Source: Bog-473 sp963756025 (GTDB lineage: Bacteria; Actinomycetota; Acidimicrobiia; Acidimicrobiales; RAAP-2). From it: DNA of 64,000 bases. Positions within the stretch are counted from its first letter, which is position 1. Each line of letters opens with the position of its first letter. The stretch covers positions 434,001 through 498,000 of the forward strand of contig CAVWMF010000007.1 in assembly GCA_963756025.1 (NCBI GenBank), read 5' to 3'. Under the pieces are notes generated by a model that was given only the letters and a program-made list of their open reading frames with translations, was not told the DNA's origin and searched no databases. The position numbers were made by a program, and so were the translations under genes. Positions 44,351 to 54,154 of this stretch are shown in pieces.

Positions 44351-45870
44351 GTGAAGGTGCCCAAGTACATGTCAGATCCGGTACGGCAGAGCGATCCCCA
44401 TGTTCGGGGCACTCGGATCCTGCGGGTGGGTGGGGCTGCCAGGACAAGATTGACAACGGCGCTTGCCGGAGACACCCGGATGAAAGTCGTGGTCGTCCTG
44501 GCCGGTGTCTTAGCCCTGAGTAGCGCAGACGTTGCGACCGTGGGCGCCTCGGCCATCGAGCTCCGACGACATCTTCATATCGACAATACAGACATCGGAC
44601 TTCTGGTGGCTGTGAGCTCCCTAGTAGGTGCCGTCGCCTCACTTCCGTTTGGCGTGCTGGCCGACAAGGTTCGACGCACCTGGACGCTGGCGATCGCCAT
44701 AGCTTTTTGGGGAGTCGCCATGATCTGGAGCGCAACCGTCGATTCCTTTGGCAACTTGCTACTGGCACGACTAGTGCTCGGAGTGGTAACCGCCGCGGCC
44801 GGTCCCCTCATCGCATCTCTCGTCGGCGACTATTTTCTGGATGGCGAACGTGGACGTATCTATAGTTTCATCTTGACCGGTGAGCTGATCGGCGCTGGGG
44901 CTGGGTTCGCTGTAACCGGCGACATCGCTGCACTCTCATGGCGCGTCGCCTTTGCCGTGTTAGCGGTTCCGGCGTTCGCTCTCGCCTACTTGGTGTTTCG
45001 CCTACCTGAACCGAAACGCGGAGGCGAAGGAGCGTTTCGTACCTGATCCGCAATATCGAAAGCCTCGGAGTTCTGGGTCCGACCGGCCGCTTGCACCACT
45101 TAGTCCGGATAAGGTGCAACAGCTGGTCCGCGAACAGCACATCGACCCAGACCCTCGGCTAGCTCCAAGCCGGTCCGTTAAACGGAATCGGCTTCGTTGC
45201 TGCCGCGCGTTATGTCCTGCGGGTCCGCACCAATGTCGCTCTGATCATTTCGGGAGCGTGCGGGTACTATTTCATGGCCGGTGTTCAAACATTCGGCGTC
45301 GAATTCGTTCGTAAGCAATACGGCGTAGTCAGGTGTTGGCCAATGCGCTGATGCTTGTGGTCGGTGCCGGGGCCGCCGCCGGAGTCCTGATCGCGGGTCC
45401 TCTTGCTGATCGGCGCCTCGTAAATGGGCATCTCGAAGGGTCGACTGCAAGTTGCAGCGTTCGCGGCGGTCGCCACCGTGGTCCTTTTCGTCCCGGCGCT
45501 CATTACCCACAGCGCCTTTACTGCGCTGCCCTATATCGTGGTGGCGGCTGCGGCTCTGTCGGCGCAAAATCCACCAATAGATGCCGCTCGCCTCGACATC
45601 ATGCCCGCCCTACTGTGGGGCCGAGCGGAAGGAATCCGAACATTTGTACGCTCGGGGGCGCAGGCACTCGCTCCTCTTTTGTTCGGCACCGTCTCTGACT
45701 TTCTGAGCGACGGCCATGCTAATTCCGGCCTGCGATGGACGTTCGTGATCATGCTCATTCCCCTTAGCGCAAGCGTCTACTTCCTCTTTCGGGCCATGCG
45801 CTCCTATGCAATTGACGTGGCAACGGCAGGGACAATGTCCCAGACCGGCCGCGCCTCTGAGGGGTTCTGA
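44351..45870 (+). pseudogene. MFS transporter with several frameshifts
   Basis: Major-facilitator permease whose pieces lie in different frames. Piece 1 (44351-45037) has six helices and the loop 2-3 motif GVLADKVRRTW. It then continues by shifts near 45036 (TTT run), 45172, 45327 and 45434; the segments VPDPQYRKPRSSG, NGIGFVAAARYVLRV, VLANALMLVVGAGAAAGVL and GRLQVAAFAAVATVVLF complete a normal twelve-helix protein ending at 45870. All breaks are single-base. As written it cannot make a full transporter. The substrate is unknown. Confidence 0.8.
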
Positions 45871-46133
45871 GATTCAGGTCCTTTCGGCAAATTGGGTTGC
45901 CGTGAACTCGCCCGATCTGACTCAAGTTGCGGGAGGTGTCCGCACGGGCTTACCGCTTAGAGATAGGGTCCGGCACAGTCAGGCCAGCCGCGCCAACGAG
46001 CCTTTCCGGGGAAGGTGCACCAGCGAGCTCGACCCCGTGCACGGTTCCTTTCACTAACGCTGCGGATCCGTGGTATTCGCTCTGCATTAGCAATCGATGC
46101 GACCCACTTGCGAACAAGCATCGATCGGGTAAT

Positions 46134-46153
46134 ATGAGTACGGGTACGCATCA
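46134..46153. promoter_or_regulatory. Shared palindrome-like motif, site 1 (before WhiB)
   Basis: ATGAGTACGGGTACGCATCA, a variant of the motif found exactly at 54122 and 57429. It directly precedes a 45-codon ORF (46154-46291) whose stop overlaps the whiB start. Confidence 0.5.
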
Positions 46154-46291
46154 ATGACAGAAATGGTTGAAGAGGGACGAATGGCTTCGCGGCGAGCATC
46201 CGCCCCCCATCTTGGTGAGCAGATGATCAACTATCGAGCACGGCGTTCTCGTGCCGAGATGTCCTGCCAAGAGTGGGGGCCACGCGCATGA
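46154..46291 (+). CDS. Possible leader peptide upstream of WhiB
   Basis: A 45-residue frame whose TGA overlaps the ATG of the WhiB gene (ATGA), starting just after the shared motif; an internal ATG 46181 has GAGGGA before it. The short basic peptide (MASRRASAPHLGEQM) has no known relatives. Coupling to whiB is the reason to list it. Confidence 0.35.
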   Translation: MTEMVEEGRMASRRASAPHLGEQMINYRARRSRAEMSCQEWGPRA

Positions 46292-46554
46292 CGGAGGACA
46301 CGGCTTGGATGGACGCCGGACGTTGCCGCGGCTATCCCCCCGCGTTCTTCTTCCCCGCCGATGCAGACGGTGTCCAAGCCGCTCGTGAAGTGTGTGCGAG
46401 CTGTTCAGTGAGCGACGATTGCCTCCACTACGCGATCGTTCATCACGTGGAGGATGGCGTCTGGGGTGGCACGTCAGAGCAGGCACGCCGAGGGATGGCC
46501 CGTCGTCGCTGGCCGACCGCGGGACCGGGGAAAGCCCGCTTTCCCCGGCGTTGA
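46288..46554 (+). CDS. WhiB-family iron-sulfur transcriptional regulator
   Basis: An 88-residue Wbl protein. The four cluster ligands are Cys in AGRCRGYPP and C-x2-C-x5-C in CASCSVSDDC; the GVWGG turn (DGVWGGTSEQARRG) and the basic C-terminal tail for DNA contact follow. Wbl proteins hold a [4Fe-4S] cluster and bind sigma factor region 4; they occur only in actinobacteria and their phages. The start is ATG 46288. A subtype (WhiB1-7) cannot be assigned. Confidence 0.92.
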   Translation: MTEDTAWMDAGRCRGYPPAFFFPADADGVQAAREVCASCSVSDDCLHYAIVHHVEDGVWGGTSEQARRGMARRRWPTAGPGKARFPRR

Positions 46555-46937
46555 GCCGCCTTGAGGTCGACTAAGGCGATGGCGAATACGCGCTCGTGAT
46601 GGCCTCTTTGTGATCCATAACGGAATACGATTGCCTTCTTCTGCAGATCCACGATTGCTCGCAGGCGGGGAACGCCTGCCGGCGTACGCCCTCTGCGGCA
46701 GAGCACCACTTACCAAGACCCGCGTTCTGATGACCGGCTCGGGTGATCGCGTTGGATCCCCCTCGCCGTCCCCGGCGAGGGCGCCGCCGAGCTCTGGGCG
46801 AGGAGTTTCGATGACTAAACCGGTAGCTGCGTCGTGTCAAGCCAGATTGACAGTCCTGCACGATGTCGGATGCGACAGGGCGTCGGCCCGCAAGGGTCAA
46901 CGCAAAGGAAAGAGGGCGGGCACCTCCAGAATTGGAG
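46555..46937. other. Gap without recognisable gene
   Basis: Between whiB and the GGDEF gene I see only fragmentary frames on both strands and no RNA or repeat. A minus-strand stretch (WCSAAEGVRRQAFPACEQSW) is coding-like but too short to name. Confidence 0.4.
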
Positions 46938-47973
46938 CTACGACCGTTTTGACTCGAAGACGACATAGCAATTCTTTCCCGCTCTTTTGGCCCGATACAT
47001 GGCGACATCGGCGTTCTCGACAATCTCCTCCGCCGGAGACCGGGTGCCCGTGGCAACTCCGATACTGGCGGTGACCGTGATCGGAGAGATGCCAGGACTC
47101 TCCAACTCGAACGGCTCTCGGAAGGCGTTCAGGACCCGCCTACAAATCAGCTCGGGCAGCGTCAAGGGGAGGGATGCAGTCGGCTACGACGATGAACTCA
47201 TCGCCACCGAGGCGACCCAAGGTGTCGGACTCTCGGAGTACCTGTCTGACCCGTGTGGCCACGGCTTGGAGAAGGCGGTCACCCACGCTATGGCCGAGAT
47301 TGTCATTGATCACCTTGAAGTTGTCCAGGTCGAAGAAGAGGACAGTGGCCTCGCTTCCGAATCTCCCGTGGCGCGCCAGAAGCTGCTCAATGCGGTCGAT
47401 GATGAGGGCACGGTTGGGGAGCCCGGTCATGGCGTCGTGGTTGGCCTCGAAGGCCATCCTCTCTTGATGGGCCACAAGCTCTCTGTGCGAGTTCTGGCGC
47501 TCAACCTCGAAGGCCTCGGTCATTCGAACAAGAGTCGTATACAAGCTTCGCTGGAGCATCGAGAGAGCTTGCGGCAGGTTCTCTTCGACGCCCAACCGAA
47601 TGGCGTCCCTACGTAACTGTGATTCGACGGAGTCGTGCCAGCGCAGGCAGCGCTTGGTCACCTCGTTGAGGGGGGCATCGTTGCGGGAAGCCAACTGCGC
47701 GAAATTTCGAACTGCGTCGAGTCCATCTTGGCGGGCGAGGTCAGAGTCGCCGCTCACAAGCCAATGAGCAAATGCTGCCGCCGATGTCTTCGCTGCCGCG
47801 AGGAATATCGTCTCAACGCCCTCGTCAAGGACACAGTTGGACCTCAGGGTACGCCCTCGAAGGTCGGAGACGACGGCGTCGGTAGCCATCGAGAGAGCAT
47901 TGCCGAGCGAGACCAATCCGTCTTTCTTGGGCGCATCAGAGAACAATCGGACCACCGCTGGCCTGCCTGGCAT
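46938..47973 (-). pseudogene. GGDEF diguanylate cyclase, frameshifted inside the domain
   Basis: Cytosolic protein with about 165 N-terminal residues (helical, unknown) and a C-terminal GGDEF domain that makes c-di-GMP. HDAMTGLPNRALIIDRI, FFDLDNFKVINDNLGHSVGD and the active site RLGGDEFIV are in the first frame (start ATG 47973); after VADCIP the frame fails, and LTLPELICRRVLNAF to DVAMYRAKRAGKNCYVVF continues in the next frame to 46938. An extra base in the CCCC run near 47166-47173 accounts for it. Without repair the domain lacks its last strands. Confidence 0.85.
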
Positions 47974-47988
47974 TCATAGTGCCTTAGC

Positions 47989-48385
47989 TCACGATCCGAC
48001 AGTTCGCGAAGAACCTTCGGTCGAGTCGGAGGCACCGAACAGGGCGGCGATGGGAGCGAGGGCGTCCAGCGAACCCACGGGCGAAGTGACCCGGAGTATC
48101 GGCTGTCCATCGTCTTCGCGAACACCCCATGTGACGAAGGAGCAGCATATTTGCTCGGCCGAGGCCAAGCTCTCGAGTTCCTCCCGCACGCCGGGCACCG
48201 ATCGATACCGCACTTCCAGTTCGCACGTCCTCCAACCGAGCTACCGGGGTGCCCAATTCGTGTAACGCCTTCCAGCGGGCGAGGCGCGTCGGACCATCGT
48301 GGGGCCCGAGAGTGCAGGCCAGAGGTATCTCGTTTCGCTTGACATCATCCGTCCTGGAAGGCACGGGCTCAGTCCAGTCGGACAT
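47989..48385 (-). pseudogene. Conserved EQxCC-motif protein, frameshifted
   Basis: The N-terminal part (ATG 48385; PLACTLGPHDGPTRLARWKAL) and the C-terminal part (ELEVRYRSVPGVREELESL, then SAEQICCSFVTW and a final LFGASDS) are in neighbouring frames joined near 48225. Together they make a roughly 130-residue protein of a family frequent in actinobacteria, marked by a conserved E-Q-x-C-C pair and often found on mobile elements. No function is established to my knowledge; the adjacent cysteines suggest metal or redox sensing. Confidence 0.6.
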
Positions 48386-48410
48386 ATCGGACTTTGTCAA
48401 CGTGCCGTCC

Positions 48411-49324
48411 TCACTCGAAGGTACCTGCGAGTATAGAAGTGAGCCCATTCGAGACGCTGGTGACGCTCCACGAGTCGCCTGAAAATTGGTGGACGCTTTT
48501 GGTGTCTTTGAACTGAACATAGACCGTTTCGTTGGAGAGTTCGGCGGGGACCGACTTCTTAACTTTCAACGTCGAGGTGTAGGTGGTCACCGCACCAGAT
48601 GTCTGGGAACTCTGTTGCAGAATGCCCGAAGGGAGCGTATTGCCCTGGCTCTTATTGGTCACTCCCGTCGTGGCAACGCTGATGGTGATGCTCAGCGCCG
48701 TGATCGGCGAAGAGTTGGTCAAGGTGAGGACCTCTCGGTCCACTGAGTTTACGGAGGTGTCGGCTGGTGCGACGGTCACACCATTGCGGGATTTGGGTCA
48801 GTGGTTGTCGTTGTCGTGGCACCGTGGTCGTGGTGGTTGTCAGAGCCGTGGTCGTAGTTGTCGTTGGTATGGTGGACGTGGCGGCTGTTTCGAAGGATCC
48901 CCCCGCATTGCCGCACGGATTGGCGGAGTCATACGGAACGGGCGTTCCTCCACTTGGAACTGCCACCATCACCTCACCATTTACTATCGAGATCTTGTAG
49001 TACGGGCTAGATGGGAATGACCGAAGGTAAGGAGTGGTGCCCTTCGTGAGCAGATCGGCGGACACGGTCGGTGTTCCACCGGTCTCTACATTGTAGCCAG
49101 CTATAGCGGTCTCCACCATCTTGGCATCTGTGTTGCATGCCGCGACGGCACTCTGGGCGCTGACTCCGCCGAGCGCAAACACCACCACCGCGGCAATCAC
49201 CCCCAACACGGCAATCACGATCAACAAGTTCGATCAAAGTAAGACCGTTCTCAGTCCTCTTCCGGTGCCGAAAGCACCCCTTCGGAACCTCGGAATCCGC
49301 TCCCCGGTTTCCACATGCGTACAC
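48411..49324 (-). pseudogene. Type IV prepilin-like protein with Thr-rich linker, frameshifted
   Basis: The N-terminus RTENGLTLIEL is a prepilin peptidase site followed by the hydrophobic helix LIVIAVLGVIAAVVVFAL, but the helix is in another frame from the leader: one extra base near 49228. The mature part (QSAVAACNTDAKMVETAIAGYN, then PSSPYYKISIVNG) is pseudopilin-like and leads to a TTTTTT-rich linker near 48830-48880. After at least one more shift near 48785-48825 a second beta-rich domain (VNSVDREVLTLTNSSPITALSITISV) ends at 48411. No pilus assembly genes are nearby. The GTG 49324 start overlaps a copy of the shared motif. Confidence 0.7.
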
Positions 49325-49338
49325 GTCTTTATATTATT

Positions 49339-49358
49339 TGATGCGTACATGCACGCAG
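49339..49358. promoter_or_regulatory. Shared motif, site 2 (prepilin promoter)
   Basis: Reverse strand reads CTGCGTGCATGTACGCATCA, sharing GCATGTACGCAT with the motif at 54122 and 57429. A partial second copy (ACATGCGTACACG) lies at 49313-49325, with an AT-rich ATAATATAAA between them. Confidence 0.5.
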
Positions 49359-49547
49359 TGGATCCCAAAGATCCGTGTAGGCTTCTGTCGGAACGAAGCT
49401 AAAAACCCTCTCGCGACCTCTCCCATAAGGCAGTCGCGTGTGTTCGTCATATGGGTCGCTTTCACAGCTCGCGGCGGGATCGGGGTAGCTCGTGTCAGCA
49501 TCGATCCAGCTTCCAGGCCATCGCGATCCTCCGCGGGCGGTTCGGTT

Positions 49548-50957
49548 TCAGCGAGAGGTACGGGCCGACTTGCGCAAAAGCAAATACATGCCGCTAGCCG
49601 CGAGGAAACCGACGCAGAATGACAGATCCGCCCCGTCAAGTGCCGTGGCCACCGGTCCCACGAGCACACCTGTATTCATAAACGGCACCATGACGCCGAG
49701 ACCAAAGACCAAGCTCACCAGCGCAGGCCAACCCACTCTGAGTGTCTTCAGATCCATGATGGTCGACAGACCTGCATGGGTAGTGAAGCCCTCTCGGTCG
49801 TGCCAGTCGATGAGGATGATCGCCAAAAACGGGGCTATCCAGTACGCACTGAGGAGCAGCACATTTTGGAACTTGCTTGACGTGTTGCCGTGATGGATCC
49901 ACAGAATCAGGCAAAACGCCAGCACGGTTCCGAGTGCTGCGCCCCAATTGCGTTTCAGCTTCACCCCTGCCGCTTGTAGGGCGAGAGACCCTGAGTAGTC
50001 GTTCATAGCGTTACTGGTAATTGCCCCGAAGGTGACGGTGATCAGCGCCAACGTTCCTAGAACGCCGCCGCCAACGAGTGTGCGTACGCCAACCGCCGTT
50101 TGGTCGCTGAGCACTCTGGCACCAGCCAGGCCCACGGCGTAGGTCCAGACGTACGACGCGCACAGTCCGCCGAAGGTCCAAAAGAAGATCGGCGACGACG
50201 GCGAGTCCTTGTTCTGGTATCGGCTGTAGTCGGCGGCATAGCTGGCCCAACTGAACACACCGCCGAAGGCGATCGTCGACATGAGGATCCACGCTCCAAC
50301 AGCAGCTCCACCATGGACCGTGTCATGGAGGGGGATATCACCGTGTTGAAGGATACGAAGCGAGAGAACCACGAAGAGCACAGCCAAAATGGCACTCCCC
50401 CACTTTGCTAGCTGGTGGATGACCTCATAGCCCACGAATCCGATCGCCCCCTCGATTCCAAGGATCATGAGCACCCCCAACGCGAAGGGGACATGGAACA
50501 GTGCCTGGGCTCCTTCGGCCCCGAAGAGCCCGACCAGGCCGTCCCACGCAATTGCGCTCAGCCACTGCACGATTGCGGGCAGCGCAATGCTCCTGCCGAA
50601 AGGGAGGCGGGCGAGCGGGAGCTGCCCCATTCCGGTCTTGGGGCCCCAGGTGGCCAAAAAGGCGACGGGCAGTGCCCCAAGGCACACGCCAACCAAGATC
50701 GCCCATACCCCAGGCCATAATCCCAACCCCAACGTGAAGGCCAATGTGCCGGTGAAGACACCTGACAGTTCCATATTGGGCGCGAACCACACGGTGAAGT
50801 TCCGCCGTGAACTTCCGTAACGCTGGTCCTCGGGAATCGGAGCCATCCCATGGCTCTCCACGACGAGATCGCCGCTCGATGTGGGACGAGCACCTTCAAA
50901 AGCGCCGGTCTGCCTTCCCTTCGAAGAAAATCGCGCATCATCAGGTGAACGGAGCAC
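49548..50957 (-). CDS. cytX: NCS1-family permease, probable thiamine-precursor transporter (CytX-like)
   Basis: A 469-residue, about 12-helix membrane protein of the nucleobase:cation symporter-1 family (GMAPIPEDQRYGSSRRNFTVWFAPNMELSGVFTG start; SWASYAADYSRY in the middle). A TPP riboswitch lies immediately upstream, and NCS1 permeases under that control (CytX) are thought to import hydroxymethylpyrimidine or another thiamine precursor. The start GTG 50957 is preceded by GGAGGAG within the 3' side of the riboswitch. Unlike its neighbours the frame is unbroken. Confidence 0.87.
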   Translation of the reverse strand: MLRSPDDARFSSKGRQTGAFEGARPTSSGDLVVESHGMAPIPEDQRYGSSRRNFTVWFAPNMELSGVFTGTLAFTLGLGLWPGVWAILVGVCLGALPVAFLATWGPKTGMGQLPLARLPFGRSIALPAIVQWLSAIAWDGLVGLFGAEGAQALFHVPFALGVLMILGIEGAIGFVGYEVIHQLAKWGSAILAVLFVVLSLRILQHGDIPLHDTVHGGAAVGAWILMSTIAFGGVFSWASYAADYSRYQNKDSPSSPIFFWTFGGLCASYVWTYAVGLAGARVLSDQTAVGVRTLVGGGVLGTLALITVTFGAITSNAMNDYSGSLALQAAGVKLKRNWGAALGTVLAFCLILWIHHGNTSSKFQNVLLLSAYWIAPFLAIILIDWHDREGFTTHAGLSTIMDLKTLRVGWPALVSLVFGLGVMVPFMNTGVLVGPVATALDGADLSFCVGFLAASGMYLLLRKSARTSR

Positions 50958-50965
50958 CGTGTTCT

Positions 50966-51048
50966 CCTCCCTTCGCCGGCATTATCCGGAGCAGGTTCAA
51001 CGGTCGGCGCCGCTAAGGCACCCTCTCAGCCCGGTCCATCCGAGCTCC
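50966..51048 (-). promoter_or_regulatory. TPP riboswitch (THI element)
   Basis: On the minus strand the conserved TPP-sensing blocks are all present: GGGCTGAGAGGGTGCC, ACCGTTGAACCTG and CCGGATAATGCCGGCGAAGG. The 3' strand of the closing helix runs into GGGAGGAG, the ribosome-binding site of the permease, eight bases before its GTG. Thiamine pyrophosphate would therefore block translation of the transporter. Confidence 0.93.
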
Positions 51049-51348
51049 CGTGCGATGCGAGTCTCGCGCATCCCAACTGCTGAGTGTGTGTACTTCCGAT
51101 GCGACTCGAGCACGACCCGTCGGCTCCGATGAGGTCTACCCCCGTTGCGACATTCCGATGCGCATACCCGGCGATCAAAAAGGGGACTCCTTACTGTGTC
51201 TCAAACGCCCCAAGGCAAAGCGCGTGCCCAAGTACGGGCCCCCACGATCGCAAGCTCTGCCCAAACATCGTGCGGTGAGAGACGGGGGCTCCCGCCCCTT
51301 TCTGTCGGCGCACAATCTTAGTTAAGTAGTCTGTACAATAGTTGTTCT

Positions 51349-51837
51349 GTGAATGCAAAATCTGACAAGGCCTCCGTCGACCAAGATTCGATGGTCGACG
51401 CGGTGCTCAGTGCCAGCCGGGTGCTCGTCGCCATTGCCGCTCGCTCCCTGGCCGATGCCGGCGAAGAGGTCACCCTCACCCAATATCGATCGCTGGTGGT
51501 CTTGGCCTCGCGGGGACCCCAGAGCATGGCTGCGCTCGCCGAGGCGGTCTCGGTCACCCCCGCCACCGCCTCAAGACTCTGTGAGCGGCTGGTGAAGAAG
51601 GGATTGGTTCGACGTCGTAGTGACCGTCATGACCGTCGGCAGGTGCGTCTGGCCTTGACCGAAACTGGACGGAATTTCGTAGACACGGTGACCTCACGCC
51701 GACGCCAAGAGATCACCGAGCTCCTGACCGTGATTCCGCCAAAAGCCCAGCAATCGGTTGTGAGCGCGTTGACCCAGTTGGCTCAGTCCGCCGGCGAGGT
51801 TCCCGAACAGAACTGGAGCACCGGGTGGGACCTTTAG
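51349..51837 (+). CDS. MarR-family transcriptional regulator
   Basis: A 162-residue MarR protein: LTLTQYRSLVVLASRGPQSMAALAEAVSVTPATASRLCERLVKKGLVRRRSDRHDRRQVRLALTETG is a complete winged HTH with the D-x-R-x2-R wing. GTG 51349 sits about ten bases after a TACAAT -10-like hexamer (51334-51339), so the mRNA may be leaderless. Its end overlaps the ClC gene, which it may control in one transcript. Confidence 0.9.
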   Translation: MNAKSDKASVDQDSMVDAVLSASRVLVAIAARSLADAGEEVTLTQYRSLVVLASRGPQSMAALAEAVSVTPATASRLCERLVKKGLVRRRSDRHDRRQVRLALTETGRNFVDTVTSRRRQEITELLTVIPPKAQQSVVSALTQLAQSAGEVPEQNWSTGWDL

Positions 51838-53934
51838 ACACCGCGGACACTCCCTTTCCGAGTCGCGCCGTACGGATGCGGTCTCTTTCCGCGGGTGCTG
51901 CTCGTTGGATAGCTTCGGCTTCGTACCTCAAGAAGTGGACCGTGTTGGGGATCGTCATCGGTGCGGTAGCCGGATGCGGTGCCATCGTCTTCTATGAAGC
52001 ACTGCTCTGGTGCACTCACCTCTTCTTAGGCGTGCTCGCCGGCTACAACGTGCCCACACCGGTCGGGGAAGGTGGTGGCGCCGCATCTGCTTCAGCCGCG
52101 CGCCCGTGGTCCCTCCCCCTCATTGCCGGGGCCGGTGCGCTCTTGGGAGCCGTCCTTGTCTTATCGCTTCGCTCCGGAGGCGGAGGGACACGGCACCGAC
52201 GCCGCCATCTCGGCCGTGCACCACAATCCACGAGGGGTCCGGTTCCGAGCCGTCATTGTCAAGATCGTGGCCTCTGCCCTCACCATCGGTTCCGGCGGGT
52301 CAGGAGGTCGGGAAGGCCCGACGGGGCAGATCAGTGCTGGCTTCGGGTCGTTGCTGTCGCGGGTGCTCGACCTCGAGCCGGCCGATGGACGTATCGCCGT
52401 GGCGACCGGCGTCGGTTCTGGGATCGGGGCGATCTTCGGCGCACCATTGGGCGGGGCGGTTCTGGCGGCGGAGATCCTCTATCGCGACGACTTCGAACCG
52501 GCGGCACTCTTGCCGTGTTTCATCGCGTCTGTCGTCAGCTACGTCGTGTTCGGTGCCGCCGAAGGATTCTCGCCGCTATTTGGGTATGTGAGCAGCTATC
52601 ACTTCACCGACCCCGCGCAGCTCATATGGTTCGCGCTGATCGGTGTGTTGGCTGGCCTGGTCGGGCTGCTCTACGCCAAAGGCTTCTACGGCATGGCCAA
52701 GCTGTTCCGTCATTCCCACTTACCGCGCTGGGTCAACCCGGCTATCGGGGGACTGCTGGTGGGGGCGATCGCTATCGCCATTCCCGAGGTCATCGGGACC
52801 GGCTACGGCTGGGTACAGACCAGCCTCGGTCCCGGGCTCTTATCCATTCCGCTGTGGATCGTCCTCATCGTGCCATTCGCACGGATCTTTGCCACCGGGC
52901 TTTCCATTGGCTCAGGTGGTTCGGGCGGCATATTTGGTCCGGGCATGGTGATCGGTGCCTTTCTGGGCGCATCGGTATGGCGACTCTTCGAGCCCACCTT
53001 TCCGTCCATGGGCCACAGCCCGGCACCCTATGTGATCATCGGCATGATGAGCTGCTTCGGAGGGATCTCACGGGCCCCGTTGGCGGTCATGCTCATGGTG
53101 GCCGAAATGACCGGGAGCCTGTCCATCCTCACGCCCGCCATGGTCGCGGTCGGCATCTCGTGGCTCATCGTCCGGCGTAATGACGACACCATCTACCGGA
53201 GCCAGCTCAAGAGCCGAGCCGACGCACCGGCCCAGCGGATTCTCGCCGGCCTACCCCTCCTCGCAGTCATTCCTACCACCCGGGCGATGGTCGCTCCACG
53301 TTTGGTCATCGACTCCGGCACCCGGACCGCCGCCGCGAAGACCTCGTTGGACCAAGCCCACCTCAATGGCGCTCCAGTCATCGATGGCGCAAAGCGCTTT
53401 GCCGGCTCGGTAGCACGAGCAGCTCTCGCATCTTCTGACGACCGTCAACGTTCAGTCGGTGAACTCGTCGACGCGGGTGCCCCCGCCGTCTCAGTCTCGA
53501 GCAGACTCGACGTGGCACTGGAGAGCTTGACCGAGGCACCATTGTCCTGGGTGCCCGTACTTGACGACGAGCGACGGGTCGTCGGCACGTTATCCGTCTC
53601 TGACGTCGTACGCGCCTATCGTCAAGAGTTGGCCGGCAGTGCAGAGCGGCTGAGCGGACTTGGGGCACGGGCCGGGGCTTCGCAATTGACGATCGACGCC
53701 CACTCGAGGATCTTGGGCAAAGACCTCCGTCGGGCTGATTTGCCCAGGGGTCTCCTCATCACCTCGATCACCCGAGGCGATCACGTCTTCGTTCCCAATG
53801 GGGACACCGTCTTGGCGGCAGGCGATCGCCTCTCGGTCCTCGGCGAGACCGACGACCTCGAAAGCATCGGCCGTGTTGAGCCACTTGGGCCGCCATCGCC
53901 GCGAGACAATGGTTCTTCGCTCCCGTTGGAGTGA
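51825..53934 (+). pseudogene. ClC-type chloride channel/antiporter with CBS and TrkA-C domains, frameshifted
   Basis: The first frame carries the first helices (KKWTVLGIVIGAVAGCGAIVFYEAL) to about residue 112; the rest, from YRFAPEAEGHGTDAAIS, is one base off, an extra T near 52161 (GTCTTATCGC) being the cause. The second piece holds the anion filter GSGGREGP, GSGGIFGP, a CBS pair and a C-terminal TrkA-C-like domain (TSITRGDHVFVPNGDTVLAAGDRLSVLG) that may bind nucleotides. The two pieces together make a typical protein of about 700 residues. It follows marR with overlap. Confidence 0.85.
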
Positions 53935-54022
53935 CACCAGCACTGACATGAGAACAAGCAGAGACGATCGATAATCATGGTCTCAGTTACGGCCAAGACC
54001 AGCTTCTCGCCCCACCATGCGG

Positions 54023-54045
54023 CGCCCCATCCGGGGCGTGGTTTT
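54023..54045 (+). terminator. Probable Rho-independent terminator after ClC gene
   Basis: CGCCCC-ATCC-GGGGCG followed by TGGTTTT, about 90 bp past the ClC stop and 77 bp before the next shared-motif site. Confidence 0.5.
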
Positions 54046-54121
54046 CCGCCGCCTTAATGCCGCCGGTGCCTCACGGCCCCGGTCCGATTTGGTGTTCAAC
54101 CAGGTGTAGGAAGGCGATAGC

Positions 54122-54140
54122 ATGGGTACATGTACGCATA
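54122..54140. promoter_or_regulatory. Shared motif, site 3
   Basis: ATGGGTACATGTACGCATA, identical base for base to the reverse strand at 57429-57447 before the TetR gene. Its centre GTACATGTAC is a perfect palindrome. GGAGGGAG and an ATG follow directly. Confidence 0.7.
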
Positions 54141-54154
54141 GGAGGGAGACCGGA

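Noticed and set aside
51280..51303. GGGGGCTCCCGCCCCTTTCT as a terminator before marR
   Set aside because: The pairable stem is only about four bases once aligned; too weak.
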